In this document: one piece after another, positions 22,372-31,023 of the stretch | Layout: each line of letters starts with the position of its first letter | Position numbering within the stretch: the stretch's first letter is position 1 | DNA from: CAZSXS01 sp964611385 | Lineage (GTDB): Bacteria > Bacillota > Clostridia > Lachnospirales > CAYPQA01 | Assembly: GCA_964611385.1 (NCBI GenBank) | Contig: CAZSXS010000007.1 | Coordinates: 1-56,545 of the forward strand | Length of the DNA stretch: 56,545 nt | Reading direction: 5' to 3' | Made by a program: the position numbers and the translations under genes | The notes under the pieces: model-generated | What the model was told of the DNA's origin: nothing | The model's database searches: none | The model's input: only the letters and a program-made list of their open reading frames with translations

Positions 22372-23013
22372 TTATTGAATTTCATGTAAGATTTTCTCCG
22401 TGATTTGTGCAACAGGTCCTTCGCCTGAAACTTCTAGCAAAAGTCCCTTGTTACGATAAAAACCAATGATGGGTTCCGTAAGACTATGGTAAAGCACCAG
22501 TCGGGCTTTTACCGTAGCGGCCTTATCATCGGCTCTTTGAATCAAACTGGTATTACAGGTATCACAAAGGCAGCCGTCCCTTGGGGGATAATAGTGGGTG
22601 TGGTACATGGCACCGCAATGGGGGCAGGTAAGCCGCCCGGACATGCGCTCCACGATGACCTCATCCTCCACCGTAATGGAGATCACTTTATCAATCTTCT
22701 TACCAAGCTCCTTCATGATTCCGTCCAAGACCTGAGCCTGGGCAATATTTCTGGGAAACCCGTCCAGGATAAAGCCGTTCTTGCAATCCGGAAGCGCCAG
22801 GCGCTCCTTGATAATGGAAATCACAAGTTCATCAGAGACAAGCTCACCTCTGTCCATAAGATGCCGGATAGAATTGCCGATCTCGGTATGATTCTTCATG
22901 TGTTCCCGAAGAATATCCCCGGTTGAAATCTGAGGAATATTCAAGTGAGCGGATACATTTCTGGTTTGGGTTCCCTTGCCTGCGCCGGGTGCGCCTAAAA
23001 TAATCAGTTGCAT
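22372..23013 (-). CDS. adk: Adenylate kinase
   Basis: Adk interconverts ATP, ADP and AMP. The 213 residues show the P-loop LGAPGAGKGTQ, ISTGDILRE, the FILDGFPR motif and a long LID with four cysteines (LTCPHCGAMYH, CLCDTCNTS), so the LID probably binds zinc as in Gram-positive enzymes. It follows secY by 78 bp, as in the spc operon of Bacillus. Confidence 0.98.
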   Translation of the reverse strand: MQLIILGAPGAGKGTQTRNVSAHLNIPQISTGDILREHMKNHTEIGNSIRHLMDRGELVSDELVISIIKERLALPDCKNGFILDGFPRNIAQAQVLDGIMKELGKKIDKVISITVEDEVIVERMSGRLTCPHCGAMYHTHYYPPRDGCLCDTCNTSLIQRADDKAATVKARLVLYHSLTEPIIGFYRNKGLLLEVSGEGPVAQITEKILHEIQ

Positions 23014-23091
23014 AGTTCCTCCTGAGTCAAGCCTCTTTCAAAAGTCGCGCTTTCGTTACAAGGCTTACGCTTTCAAAGTTCTTCTTAAGAC

Positions 23092-24345
23092 TTAACCTAA
23101 GAAGCCCTTATAATGGCGCATCAGAAGCTGAGACTCAAGCTGCTTGCTGACTTCCAAAGCCACGCCCGTAACGATGAGTAGGGTGGTACCACCAATACCG
23201 ACGCTGATTCCAAAGATCCACTGAATGAAAACGGGAACCATTGCAATGAAGGCATAGAAGAAAGCCCCCAACCAGGATAGCCGGTCGATGGTTCTTTGAA
23301 TATAATCACTGGTAGGCTTTCCGGGGCGGATGCCAGGGATAAAGCCACCGCTTTTTTTCATATTCTCAGCCATTTCGATGGGATTGACGGCAAAGGAAAT
23401 GTAAAAGAAAGTGAATAAGAAGATTAATACAATGTACAAAATCGCACCCAGTGGCTGCGAGATGGAAAGGATACGAATAACGTTCTGAAGCTTTTCGGAC
23501 TGAAAGAACTGACCGATAAAGGTGGGGGTTTGCAAAAGGGAAATGGCGAAGATGATGGACATAACCCCAGCGATGTTTACCTTTAAGGGAATATAGGAGC
23601 TTTGGCCTCCTACCATCTGACGTCCAACCATTTTTTTGGAGTATTGAACAGGAATACGTCTTTCACCGTCTTGAACAAACACGGTTAAAGCGATCAAGCC
23701 TATAAATAAAACTAAAATAATGGCAATCTTGATCCAGTTCCAGATACCACTGCCGCTGCCGTAGTTATAAAAATTAATGATCGCCCCGGGAATACCGGAA
23801 AGAATGTTCGCAAAAATAATAAAAGATGAACCGTGACCGATCGCCTTTTCAGTTAAAAGCTCAGCAAGCCACATGATGAAAATGGTGCCTGTGACCATGG
23901 AGATGGTCGCCATAATATAAACCAACCAGTTCTGATGGAAGAAAAGGTAACGAAGACCATAGACAGTAGCACCGCCTTGAAGAAGAGCCAAAGCAACACT
24001 CAACACACGGGTGTATTGATTAATTTTCTTACGGCCGTCTTCGCCTTCCTTTTGAAGCTGCTCTAGCCTGGGAATGGCAACGGTCAAAAGCTGCATGATA
24101 ATGGATGCGGTAATATAAGGCCCAATACCCATGGCAAAGATGGAGCCGAAGCCGCCACCGGCCACAAGAGCATAGAGGGATTGGGCTGGGTTGGTTGCCC
24201 CTTTCGCTTCAAGCAAAAGGGTTGGATTGATGCCGGGCAGGGCAATATGGGCGCCTAATCTGTAAATGACTAACAACAGAAGAACATATAGCAGTCTGCT
24301 TCTTATGTCCTTAATCTTCCATGCATTCGAGAAGGTTTTAAACAC
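23092..24345 (-). CDS. secY: Protein translocase subunit SecY
   Basis: The 417-residue channel protein of the Sec translocon has ten predicted membrane segments starting with RLLYVLLLLVIYRLGAHIALPG. The conserved YSKKMVGRQMVGGQSSYIPLKVN loop (in pieces) and ending LLMRHYKGFLG are visible. Its start is a GTG immediately after the rplO stop (TAG GTG), so translation is tightly coupled. It ends the ribosomal protein part of the spc operon. Confidence 0.98.
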   Translation of the reverse strand: MFKTFSNAWKIKDIRSRLLYVLLLLVIYRLGAHIALPGINPTLLLEAKGATNPAQSLYALVAGGGFGSIFAMGIGPYITASIIMQLLTVAIPRLEQLQKEGEDGRKKINQYTRVLSVALALLQGGATVYGLRYLFFHQNWLVYIMATISMVTGTIFIMWLAELLTEKAIGHGSSFIIFANILSGIPGAIINFYNYGSGSGIWNWIKIAIILVLFIGLIALTVFVQDGERRIPVQYSKKMVGRQMVGGQSSYIPLKVNIAGVMSIIFAISLLQTPTFIGQFFQSEKLQNVIRILSISQPLGAILYIVLIFLFTFFYISFAVNPIEMAENMKKSGGFIPGIRPGKPTSDYIQRTIDRLSWLGAFFYAFIAMVPVFIQWIFGISVGIGGTTLLIVTGVALEVSKQLESQLLMRHYKGFLG

Positions 24346-24786
24346 CTAAATCACCTCTGCTTTTCCTCCTGCTGACTCTATGGCCGCACAGGCACTTTCA
24401 CTAAAACTGTTTACTCTGACGGTAAGTTTTTTCTTCAGTGTGCCCTTACCCAGAATTTTGACCCCGTCTCTGGGGTTAGAAACCAAGCCTTTGGACTTCA
24501 GAGCGGCTATATCAACGACAGCGCCGTCCTCAAAAACATTTAACAAATAAAGATTGACCGTGATAATTTCCTTAGAGTTTCTGCAGTTGAAGCCTCTTTT
24601 GGGAAGTCTTCTGTACAGAGGGAACTGTCCACCTTCAAAGCCCTCACGGCTTGCGTAACCGGAGCGGGCCTTTTGACCCTTGTGGCCTCTGCCGGCGGTT
24701 TTACCGTTACCAGAACCGTGACCTCTACCAGGTCTGAACTTCTTTGACTTTGAACCTTCTGCGGGACTTAATTCGCCTAATCTCAT
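24346..24786 (-). CDS. rplO: 50S ribosomal protein L15
   Basis: L15 is a late-assembling 50S protein with an extended, glycine-rich N-terminus, seen here as RPGRGHGSGNGKTAGRGHKGQKAR, followed by GGQFPLYRRLPKRGF. The 146 residues have the family length. It follows rpmD by 2 bp and abuts secY. Confidence 0.98.
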   Translation of the reverse strand: MRLGELSPAEGSKSKKFRPGRGHGSGNGKTAGRGHKGQKARSGYASREGFEGGQFPLYRRLPKRGFNCRNSKEIITVNLYLLNVFEDGAVVDIAALKSKGLVSNPRDGVKILGKGTLKKKLTVRVNSFSESACAAIESAGGKAEVI

Positions 24787-24788
24787 AG

Positions 24789-25013
24789 TTACACCTCCTT
24801 CCCCGTGAGGATTTCATCCTCCGGTATTTCCACTTGACAGGGCTCTACCTTGAGAAGGTGGCAAACCTGCTTGATCATGCCTTTGGTTGCAGCATTATCC
24901 ATCTGGATTACAAAGCTGTGCAGCTTTCCCAGACCAAGGGCTTGAACGGTTCTTTTATGCTTTGGCAAGGCACCAATGGTGGACTTTACCAATGTAATTT
25001 TTAAAGCGTCCAT
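24789..25013 (-). CDS. rpmD: 50S ribosomal protein L30
   Basis: Bacterial L30, here 74 residues instead of about 58-60. The core KITLVKSTIGALPKHKRTVQALGLGKLH is typical; the extra C-terminal residues (VEPCQVEIPEDEILTGKEV) form an acidic tail. It lies 12 bp after rpsE and 2 bp before rplO. Confidence 0.96.
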   Translation of the reverse strand: MDALKITLVKSTIGALPKHKRTVQALGLGKLHSFVIQMDNAATKGMIKQVCHLLKVEPCQVEIPEDEILTGKEV

Positions 25014-25025
25014 AATGCCTTCCTC

Positions 25026-25529
25026 CTAGTGTAAGATTTCTTCAACAGTCTTGCCACGAAGACGGGCAACCTGTTCAGGTGTTTTAATTTGTCTCAGCGC
25101 TTCAATGGTAGCGTTGACAACGTTTCTTTTGTTGTTGGAGCCTAAAGATTTGGTCAGGATGTTCCGGATTCCCATCAACTCTAAAACCGCACGAACGGAG
25201 CCGCCGGCAATAACGCCGGTACCTTCCTTAGCTGGCTTCAAAAGCACGCTGGCGCTACCGAACTTTCCGATCATGTCGTGGTAAATACTGTCGTTTTGGT
25301 TCCGCTCCACGTAGATCAAATTCTTCTTGGCATCTTCTTTGCCCTTACGGATGGCATCTGGGATTTCTGTTGCCTTACCCAGACCGACACCTACATGGCC
25401 TTTTCCGTCTCCGACGACAACCAAAGCCGCGAAGCGGAAGGTACGACCGCCCTTAACAACTTTGGTTACACGGTTAATGGTTACGACTCTCTCTTTCAAA
25501 TCAAGAGATTCCGCATCTATTTTTTTCAA
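25026..25529 (-). CDS. rpsE: 30S ribosomal protein S5
   Basis: S5 helps set decoding fidelity near the mRNA entry. The 167-residue protein has the dsRBD-like N-terminal domain (LKERVVTINRVTKVVKGGRTFRF) and the GDGKGHVGVGLGKATE motif, followed by GTGVIAGGSVRAVLELMGI. Position between rplR and rpmD is standard. Confidence 0.98.
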   Translation of the reverse strand: MKKIDAESLDLKERVVTINRVTKVVKGGRTFRFAALVVVGDGKGHVGVGLGKATEIPDAIRKGKEDAKKNLIYVERNQNDSIYHDMIGKFGSASVLLKPAKEGTGVIAGGSVRAVLELMGIRNILTKSLGSNNKRNVVNATIEALRQIKTPEQVARLRGKTVEEILH

Positions 25530-25546
25530 AGTTTTCCCTCCGTTTC

Positions 25547-25915
25547 TTAGAATAGTAAGCCGCCTTCTCTGGCTGCATCAGCCAAGGCCTTAATTTTTCC
25601 GTGATACAGGTAGCCGCCTCGGTCAAAGACCACACTGGTGATCCCCTTTTCCGTTGCCTTCTTGGCAAGTGCCGCACCCACAGCTTTCGCCGCTTCTACG
25701 TTCTGAGTGCTGGAAAGATTGTCGCTGATGGCCTTTTCCATGGTTGAGGCTGCAACGAGGGTGTGACTCTTTGTATCATCGATAATCTGGGCGTAAATAT
25801 GCTTGTCGGAACGAAACACAGCCAGCCTTGGTCTTTCACTGGTGCCAGAAAGACTATTTCTTAATCTGTAATGACGTTTTTGACGAGCTTCTTTACGTGA
25901 GGGTTTTTTAATCAT
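25547..25915 (-). CDS. rplR: 50S ribosomal protein L18
   Basis: L18 binds 5S rRNA. The 122 residues start with a basic tail (KKPSRKEARQKRHYRLRN) and contain RPRLAVFRSDKHIYAQIIDD and the closing DRGGYLYHGKIKALADAAREGGL. It follows rplF by 16 bp. Confidence 0.98.
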   Translation of the reverse strand: MIKKPSRKEARQKRHYRLRNSLSGTSERPRLAVFRSDKHIYAQIIDDTKSHTLVAASTMEKAISDNLSSTQNVEAAKAVGAALAKKATEKGITSVVFDRGGYLYHGKIKALADAAREGGLLF

Positions 25916-25931
25916 AATTTACCTCCATGGT

Positions 25932-26474
25932 TTATTTCTTACCGGTCTTACCGACCTTGCGGCGAATCTTCTCGTAGTCGTACTTGATACCCTTGCCCTT
26001 GTAGGGTTCTGGTCCGCGCTTGTCTCTGATTTCGGCGGCGTATTGGCCAACCTTTTCCTTGTCAATGCCGGTGATGGTAATCTTGTTTTGACCTTCCACT
26101 GCGGACTGAATTCCTTCCGGGTCTATCATTTCAACCGGGTGAGAATAGCCTAATGATAAGGTTAATTTGTTGCCGGACTTCGCTGCTCTGTATCCTACGC
26201 CGTTAATTTCAAGGGTCTTCTTAAAACCTTGGGTAACGCCCACAACCATATTGTTGATCAGGGTTCTGGTCAAGCCGTGCAGGGCCTTCATCCGCTTTAA
26301 GTCATTGGGTCTGGTTACGCTTAAGGTCGTTCCCTCGATTGCGATGTTCATGTCAGGTACCAATTTGCGGGAAATACTTCCCTTGGGCCCCTGGACGGTG
26401 ACAAAGTTCTCGTCGCCGATGGTAACAGTAACACCGGAGGGGATTTCAATTGGCATTTTTCCGATTCTTGACAT
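25932..26474 (-). CDS. rplF: 50S ribosomal protein L6
   Basis: L6 sits near the factor-binding site of the 50S subunit. The 180-residue sequence shows two related alpha/beta domains: MSRIGKMPIEIPSGVTV and the C-terminal motif RDKRGPEPYKGKGIKY that marks the family. About 107 bp separate it from rpsH, without an evident gene. Confidence 0.98.
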   Translation of the reverse strand: MSRIGKMPIEIPSGVTVTIGDENFVTVQGPKGSISRKLVPDMNIAIEGTTLSVTRPNDLKRMKALHGLTRTLINNMVVGVTQGFKKTLEINGVGYRAAKSGNKLTLSLGYSHPVEMIDPEGIQSAVEGQNKITITGIDKEKVGQYAAEIRDKRGPEPYKGKGIKYDYEKIRRKVGKTGKK

Positions 26475-26581
26475 GGTCTGCCTCCTTTATACATTGAATT
26501 TCTTGCTGTACTTTAATATTTCAATTTGGCTTTAGCCTATCGCTTATTGACGAATGGCTATTGCCGATTCTTTATCTCAAC

Positions 26582-26983
26582 TTACCAAATAAAAGCGAGA
26601 ACCTCTCCGCCTACGCCGAGCTTTCTAGCTTCCTTGTCAGTAATGATACCCTTGTTGGTGGAAACAATGGCTGTTCCCAAGCCGCCCAAAACCTTGGGCA
26701 TCTCTTCGGAGCTTGCGTAGACCCGAAGACCCGGCTTTGAAATCCGCTTGAGGCCACCGATAACCTTCTCATTTTTGTCCCTGCCGTATTTCAAAGTAAT
26801 ACGCATGGTCTTCTTTACGCCATCCTCCAGTATTTCATAGCCGTTCACATATCCTTCTTTTGTAAGGATATCGGCAATGGCCACCTTCATGCGGGATGAG
26901 GGTACATCCACTGTGTTGTGGCGAGCCGTGTTGGCGTTTCTGATTCTTGTAAGCATATCTGCAATTGGATCGCTCATTGACAT
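26582..26983 (-). CDS. rpsH: 30S ribosomal protein S8
   Basis: S8 binds central-domain 16S rRNA and in many bacteria represses the spc operon. The 133 residues contain DPIADMLTRIRNANTARH and the C-terminal RVYASSEEMPKVLGGLGTAIVSTNKG signature in pieces. GGAGG lies about 10 bp before the ATG at 26983; ATG 26977 is an alternative start. Confidence 0.98.
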   Translation of the reverse strand: MSMSDPIADMLTRIRNANTARHNTVDVPSSRMKVAIADILTKEGYVNGYEILEDGVKKTMRITLKYGRDKNEKVIGGLKRISKPGLRVYASSEEMPKVLGGLGTAIVSTNKGIITDKEARKLGVGGEVLAFIW

Positions 26984-27015
26984 TTCAAAATAACCTCCCT
27001 TCCTGGTTTACACTC

Positions 27016-27201
27016 TTACCAGCTTGCCTTCTTTACGCCGGGAATTTGACCCTTGTAAGCCAACTCGCGGAAGCAAATACGGCAGATACCGAATTTTCTG
27101 AGAGTAGCATGTGGTCTTCCGCAAAGCTGACAACGTGTATAGGCACGTGTGGAAAACTTTGGCTTCCGGCTTTGCTTTATAATCATGGACTTTTTTGCCA
27201 T
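27016..27201 (-). CDS. rpsN: 30S ribosomal protein S14, zinc-binding type
   Basis: The 61-residue S14 is the short, zinc-containing (type Z) form with CQLCGRPHATLRKFGICRIC, i.e. two CxxC pairs, in the 30S head. This form is usual in Firmicutes. It lies 11 bp after rplE. Confidence 0.97.
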   Translation of the reverse strand: MAKKSMIIKQSRKPKFSTRAYTRCQLCGRPHATLRKFGICRICFRELAYKGQIPGVKKASW

Positions 27202-27212
27202 TTTAATCCTCC

Positions 27213-27752
27213 TTATTTGGCATACGGCATCCCGAATAATCTCAACAACTCATGAGCTTCTTCATCAGTATTGGCTGTGGTTACGAAAACAACGTCCATA
27301 CCTCTGATCTTGTCGATTTTGTCGTATTGAATTTCCGGGAAGATGAGTTGCTCTTTAATGCCTAAGGTGTAGTTGCCTCGGCCGTCAAAAGCATTAGGCT
27401 TCACTCCTCTGAAGTCTCTAACCCGGGGGAGGGCAACGTTGATCAGCCTGTCAATAAAGCTGTACATTCTATCCCCTCTGAGGGTAACCTTTGCGCCGAT
27501 GTTCATTCCTGCTCTGAGCTTGAAGGTTGCGATGCTCTTCTTGGCCTTGGTGACCACTGGCTTTTGACCGGTGATGATGGAAAGATCGGAGCAAGCAGCT
27601 TCGATAATCTTTGCATTTTCCTTGGCTTCACCTAAGCCCATATTGATAACAACCTTTTCAATCTTAGGTACCGCTAATTTATTTTTATACGAAAACTTTT
27701 TTTGCATAGCTTCTATGACTTCGTTATCGTAGAACTCCCTTAGTCTGTTCAC
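27213..27752 (-). CDS. rplE: 50S ribosomal protein L5
   Basis: L5 binds 5S rRNA and forms a bridge to S13. The 179 residues include KIEKVVINMGLGEA, TGQKPVVTKAKKSIATFKLR and RVRDFRGVKPNAFDGRGNYTLG in pieces. A 109-bp spacer to rplX holds a fairly AT-rich stretch without an ORF. Confidence 0.98.
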   Translation of the reverse strand: MNRLREFYDNEVIEAMQKKFSYKNKLAVPKIEKVVINMGLGEAKENAKIIEAACSDLSIITGQKPVVTKAKKSIATFKLRAGMNIGAKVTLRGDRMYSFIDRLINVALPRVRDFRGVKPNAFDGRGNYTLGIKEQLIFPEIQYDKIDKIRGMDVVFVTTANTDEEAHELLRLFGMPYAK

Positions 27753-27861
27753 GGATATCCTCCTCTGATTAATGATTTTGCACTAATCGTCTATATGAAA
27801 TAAAATCAAGGCTTGATTGAGCAACGATTATTTCATCCATCGTTCATCAAGTAATTTTTTA

Positions 27862-28221
27862 TTAATCGATTGGCTCGCCTGTTGAGCGTGCGATTCTTGT
27901 TTTGACTCTTCTTGTCTTGCCGTCTTCAACGACTTCTTCAACCTTATATCCTATGCGGGTTGGTTTCCCGTCATGCAGGTACATAACATTGCTGGCATGG
28001 ATGGGTGCTTCCATTTGAACGATGCCACCGCCCTGATTTTGTCTGTTGGGCTTGGAGTGCTTGGACACCATGTTTACGCCCTCAACAATTACGCGGTTAT
28101 TCTGTCTATCTACAACAAGGACTTTGCCTTTTTTGTCTTTATTCTTACCAGAGATTACAACCACGTTGTCTCCCCGTTTAAGCTTGACTTTAATGCTTTC
28201 CTTTACTTGTGGCTTTTTCAT
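27862..28221 (-). CDS. rplX: 50S ribosomal protein L24
   Basis: L24 is an assembly initiator of the 50S subunit with a KOW motif (KLKRGDNVVVISGKNKDKKGKVL) and EGVNMVSKHSKPNRQNQGGG. The 119 residues are slightly longer than the usual 103-108, ending RIARSTGEPID. It follows rplN by 49 bp. Confidence 0.98.
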   Translation of the reverse strand: MKKPQVKESIKVKLKRGDNVVVISGKNKDKKGKVLVVDRQNNRVIVEGVNMVSKHSKPNRQNQGGGIVQMEAPIHASNVMYLHDGKPTRIGYKVEEVVEDGKTRRVKTRIARSTGEPID

Positions 28222-28270
28222 ACTTACACCTCCTTGATTTAAAGTTCGGACTGCTTATTGACGTCACTAC

Positions 28271-28639
28271 TTACAGTACTTCCGGTGCCAAGGATAAAAT
28301 TCTGGTGAATTGTTTCTCTCTCAGCTCTCTGGCAACGGGGCCAAAGATACGGGTACCTCTGGGGGTTTTGTCATCCTTGATGATGACAGCAGCGTTTTCG
28401 TCAAAACGGATATAAGATCCGTCTGCACGACCCACGCCCTTTACGGTTCTTACGATTACAGCCTTAACAACTTCACCCTTTTTAACAACTCCACCGGGTG
28501 TTGCATCTTTGACGGAAGCAATGATGATATCACCGATGTTGCCATATCTTCTGAAGGATCCGCCCATAACACGAATGCAAAGCAATTCTTTTGCTCCGGA
28601 GTTGTCGGCTGCAACCAATCTGGTTTCTTGTTGAATCAT
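28271..28639 (-). CDS. rplN: 50S ribosomal protein L14
   Basis: L14 lies at the subunit interface. The 122-residue sequence MIQQETRLVAADNSGAKELLCIRV and the motif GVVKKGEVVKAVIVRT are highly conserved. The gene follows rpsQ by 38 bp. Confidence 0.98.
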   Translation of the reverse strand: MIQQETRLVAADNSGAKELLCIRVMGGSFRRYGNIGDIIIASVKDATPGGVVKKGEVVKAVIVRTVKGVGRADGSYIRFDENAAVIIKDDKTPRGTRIFGPVARELREKQFTRILSLAPEVL

Positions 28640-28677
28640 GAAAAAAAACCTCCTGTGCGCAAAAACCTTGCGCCCTA

Positions 28678-28932
28678 TTATTTCACTTTCTCAATGATGG
28701 AAACCAAACGCCATCTCTTATCCTTGGAAAGGGGCCTTGTTTCCATAACCTTGACCTTGTCGCCGATTTGGCATTCGTTGTTTTCGTCATGAGCCTTTAA
28801 TTTATAGGTTCTCTTGATGATTTTCTTGTACAAGGGGTGCCGAACGTTGTCCTCTACGGCCACAACGATGGTCTTGTTCATCTTATCGCTGGTTACCTTG
28901 CCAATTAACGTTTTGCGTAAGTTTCGCTCCAT
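28678..28932 (-). CDS. rpsQ: 30S ribosomal protein S17
   Basis: An 84-residue OB-fold primary 16S rRNA-binding protein: MERNLRKTLIGKVTSDKMNK and the signature GDKVKVMETRPLSKDKRWRL. It starts 4 bp after the rpmC stop. Confidence 0.98.
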   Translation of the reverse strand: MERNLRKTLIGKVTSDKMNKTIVVAVEDNVRHPLYKKIIKRTYKLKAHDENNECQIGDKVKVMETRPLSKDKRWRLVSIIEKVK

Positions 28933-28936
28933 ATGC

Positions 28937-29146
28937 CTACTCCTTTCCCATTCTCTTCTGAGTAATGACCGTTTGGATTCTTGCTATATTTTTACGCACC
29001 TCAGTTATCCGCGCAGTGTTTTGTAACTGGTTGGTAGCATTTTGAAACCTAAGATTAAAAAGCTCTTTCTTAGCGGAAACCAGTTCGTTGTTCAGATCTT
29101 CCGTTGATTTGTCTCTTATTTCTTCCAAATATTGTTTAGCTTTCAT
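28937..29146 (-). CDS. rpmC: 50S ribosomal protein L29
   Basis: A 69-residue, mostly helical L29 near the exit tunnel. The region KELFNLRFQNATNQLQNTARI is the family signature. Its ATG overlaps the rplP 3' end by 11 bp, consistent with coupling. Confidence 0.97.
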   Translation of the reverse strand: MKAKQYLEEIRDKSTEDLNNELVSAKKELFNLRFQNATNQLQNTARITEVRKNIARIQTVITQKRMGKE

Positions 29147-29612
29147 TGCTTACACCACCCGCTTTTAATCGTCCGCTTTCCTGCAAAGCCACAAGCTCGG
29201 CAAGTTCTTGACGAGATATTATTTTGCATTTGATCGGCAGCTTATGAGAGGCAAGGCGTAAAGCTTCCCTAGAAAGGTCCTCAGCAACTCCCCCAAGCTC
29301 AAACATGACCCGGCCGGGCTTCACAACGGCTACCCAGTACTCAGGTGAACCTTTACCGCTACCCATACGGGTTTCAGCCGGTTTTTCAGTGACGGGCTTA
29401 TCGGGGAAAATCTTGACCCAAACCTTACCGCCACGCTTAATGAATCTGGTCATGGCGACACGGGCGGCCTCAATCTGGTTTGAAGTAATCCAAGCCGGCT
29501 CCATAGCCACGATGCCAAACTCTCCGTAAGTAATGGTGTTGCCTCTGTGGGCTTTACCCGTCATTCTGCCACGGAACTGTTTACGCCTTTTGACTCTTTT
29601 AGGCATTAACAT
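29136..29612 (-). CDS. rplP: 50S ribosomal protein L16
   Basis: L16 organises the A-site region of the 50S subunit. The sequence MPKRVKRRKQFRGRMTGKAHRG, GSGKGSPEYWVAVVKPGRVMFE and LPIKCKIISR are typical. With the start at ATG 29612 (AAGGGAGAG upstream) it has 158 residues, about 14 more than usual because of the C-terminal tail AELVALQESGRLKAGGVSNES (in part). It overlaps rpsC by 14 bp and rpmC by 11 bp. Confidence 0.97.
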   Translation of the reverse strand: MLMPKRVKRRKQFRGRMTGKAHRGNTITYGEFGIVAMEPAWITSNQIEAARVAMTRFIKRGGKVWVKIFPDKPVTEKPAETRMGSGKGSPEYWVAVVKPGRVMFELGGVAEDLSREALRLASHKLPIKCKIISRQELAELVALQESGRLKAGGVSNES

Positions 29613-30267
29613 GACTGTCTCTCCCTTCCTTCTTTTGTTTTTGAGGAAGAACTTCGCCCTTGTAGATCCAAACCTTGACACCCAGCTTACCGTAGGTTGT
29701 GTTCGCCTCGGCAAAACCGTAGTCAATATCAGCTCTTAAGGTTTGCAGTGGAATGGTTCCCTCATGATAATGCTCGGTCCGGGCAATTTCAGCACCGCCC
29801 AAACGTCCGCCACAGGAAGTCTTGATACCCTTTGCTCCAGCCTTCATGGTACGACCCATGGCTTGCTTCATGGCACGACGGAAAATCACGCGGTTCTCCA
29901 GTTGCTTTGCGATATCCTCCGCTACCAATTGCGCATTTAACTCCGGTCTCTTGATTTCCTCAATATTGACAAGAATCTTTTGTGTTGTAAGCTTTTGTAA
30001 TTCCGCTGACAATTCGGCAATGGCCTGACCATTCTTTCCGATGATGATGCCTGGCTTTGCTGTATATATGGTAATCTTTACGCGCTCCGCCGTCCTTTGA
30101 ATGGTGATTTTCGGAACGCCCGATGCATAGAGCTTCTTTTTGATATACTTACGAAGCTTGTGGTCCTCGACCAAATATTTAGCGAAGTCCTTATCGGCAT
30201 ACCATACGGAATCCCATTCCTTAATCACGCCGACTCTCAGCCCGTGGGGATTTACTTTCTGTCCCAT
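29599..30267 (-). CDS. rpsC: 30S ribosomal protein S3
   Basis: S3 lines the mRNA entry channel. The 222 residues show GQKVNPHGLRVGVIKEWDSVW, the KH domain with GIIIGKNGQ, and the C-terminal GRLGGAEIARTEHYHEG and GVKVWIYKGEVLPQ motifs. It follows rplV by 24 bp. Confidence 0.98.
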   Translation of the reverse strand: MGQKVNPHGLRVGVIKEWDSVWYADKDFAKYLVEDHKLRKYIKKKLYASGVPKITIQRTAERVKITIYTAKPGIIIGKNGQAIAELSAELQKLTTQKILVNIEEIKRPELNAQLVAEDIAKQLENRVIFRRAMKQAMGRTMKAGAKGIKTSCGGRLGGAEIARTEHYHEGTIPLQTLRADIDYGFAEANTTYGKLGVKVWIYKGEVLPQKQKKEGRDSHVNA

Positions 30268-30291
30268 TCTTTACCTCCTTTTTTCATAATC

Positions 30292-30687
30292 CTATCTTTC
30301 ATTGAGTATAATTGAAATATGACTGGTTTTCTTGTTAATCCGATAGGCCCTGCCCTGCGCTCTGGGCTGGATTCTTTTCATAGTTGGGCCCTGGTTCGCG
30401 ATTACTTCCTGGACATACAAATCTCTGATATCCATTTCCAGGTTGTTCTCCGCATTGGCGATGGCTGAATCCAGCACCTTTTTAATGATGGTGGATGCAT
30501 ATCTGGGCGAATAGGTCAAAATGGCCCTTGCGGTTTGAACATCCTTGCCTTTAATCTGCTCAAGTACGATCCGAGCCTTGGTGTCGGATACCCGTGCAAA
30601 CATGCAGTGAGCCTTGGGGCGCGTGTCTTTATTTTCGTTTCTTTCTTTCTTTATCTGACTTCTGTGTCCCTTTGCCACTCTTTTCAC
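30292..30687 (-). CDS. rplV: 50S ribosomal protein L22, N-terminally extended
   Basis: L22 lines the exit tunnel with its long hairpin. The core ARVSDTKARIVLEQIKGKDVQTA and the end QGRAYRINKKTSHISIIL are typical. The 131 residues include an extra basic N-terminal segment (AKGHRSQIKKERNENKDTRP) that I know from some clostridial lineages, which helps place the organism. The macrolide-relevant hairpin tip region is present. Confidence 0.97.
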   Translation of the reverse strand: MKRVAKGHRSQIKKERNENKDTRPKAHCMFARVSDTKARIVLEQIKGKDVQTARAILTYSPRYASTIIKKVLDSAIANAENNLEMDIRDLYVQEVIANQGPTMKRIQPRAQGRAYRINKKTSHISIILNER

Positions 30688-30713
30688 TCCTTTACCCTAA
30701 AAATTGAAAAAAT

Positions 30714-30998
30714 TTATTTTACCTTAGATTTCTTTTCCGCGTCCTTGCCGTGACCTCTGTATGTCCGTGTGGCGGCAAATTCACCAAGCTTGTGGCCGAC
30801 CATATCTTCCGTAACGTAGACGGGAACATGCTTTCTTCCGTCGTGTACGGCAATGGTATGTCCTATCATTTCTGGGAAAATTGTGGAGCGGCGGGACCAA
30901 GTTTTAATCACGTTTTTAGAGTTTACTTTGTTCTGATCCTCGACCTTCTTCATCAGGTGAAGATCGATAAAAGGACCCTTTTTAAGCGACCTGCTCAT
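30714..30998 (-). CDS. rpsS: 30S ribosomal protein S19
   Basis: S19 lies in the 30S head with S13. The 94 residues MSRSLKKGPFIDLHLMKKVE and the signature GRKHVPVYVTEDMVGHKLGEFA are highly conserved. AGGAGG precedes the start; it follows rplB by 25 bp. Confidence 0.98.
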   Translation of the reverse strand: MSRSLKKGPFIDLHLMKKVEDQNKVNSKNVIKTWSRRSTIFPEMIGHTIAVHDGRKHVPVYVTEDMVGHKLGEFAATRTYRGHGKDAEKKSKVK

Positions 30999-31023
30999 TC
31001 ATTAACCTCCTTATACCTAACTC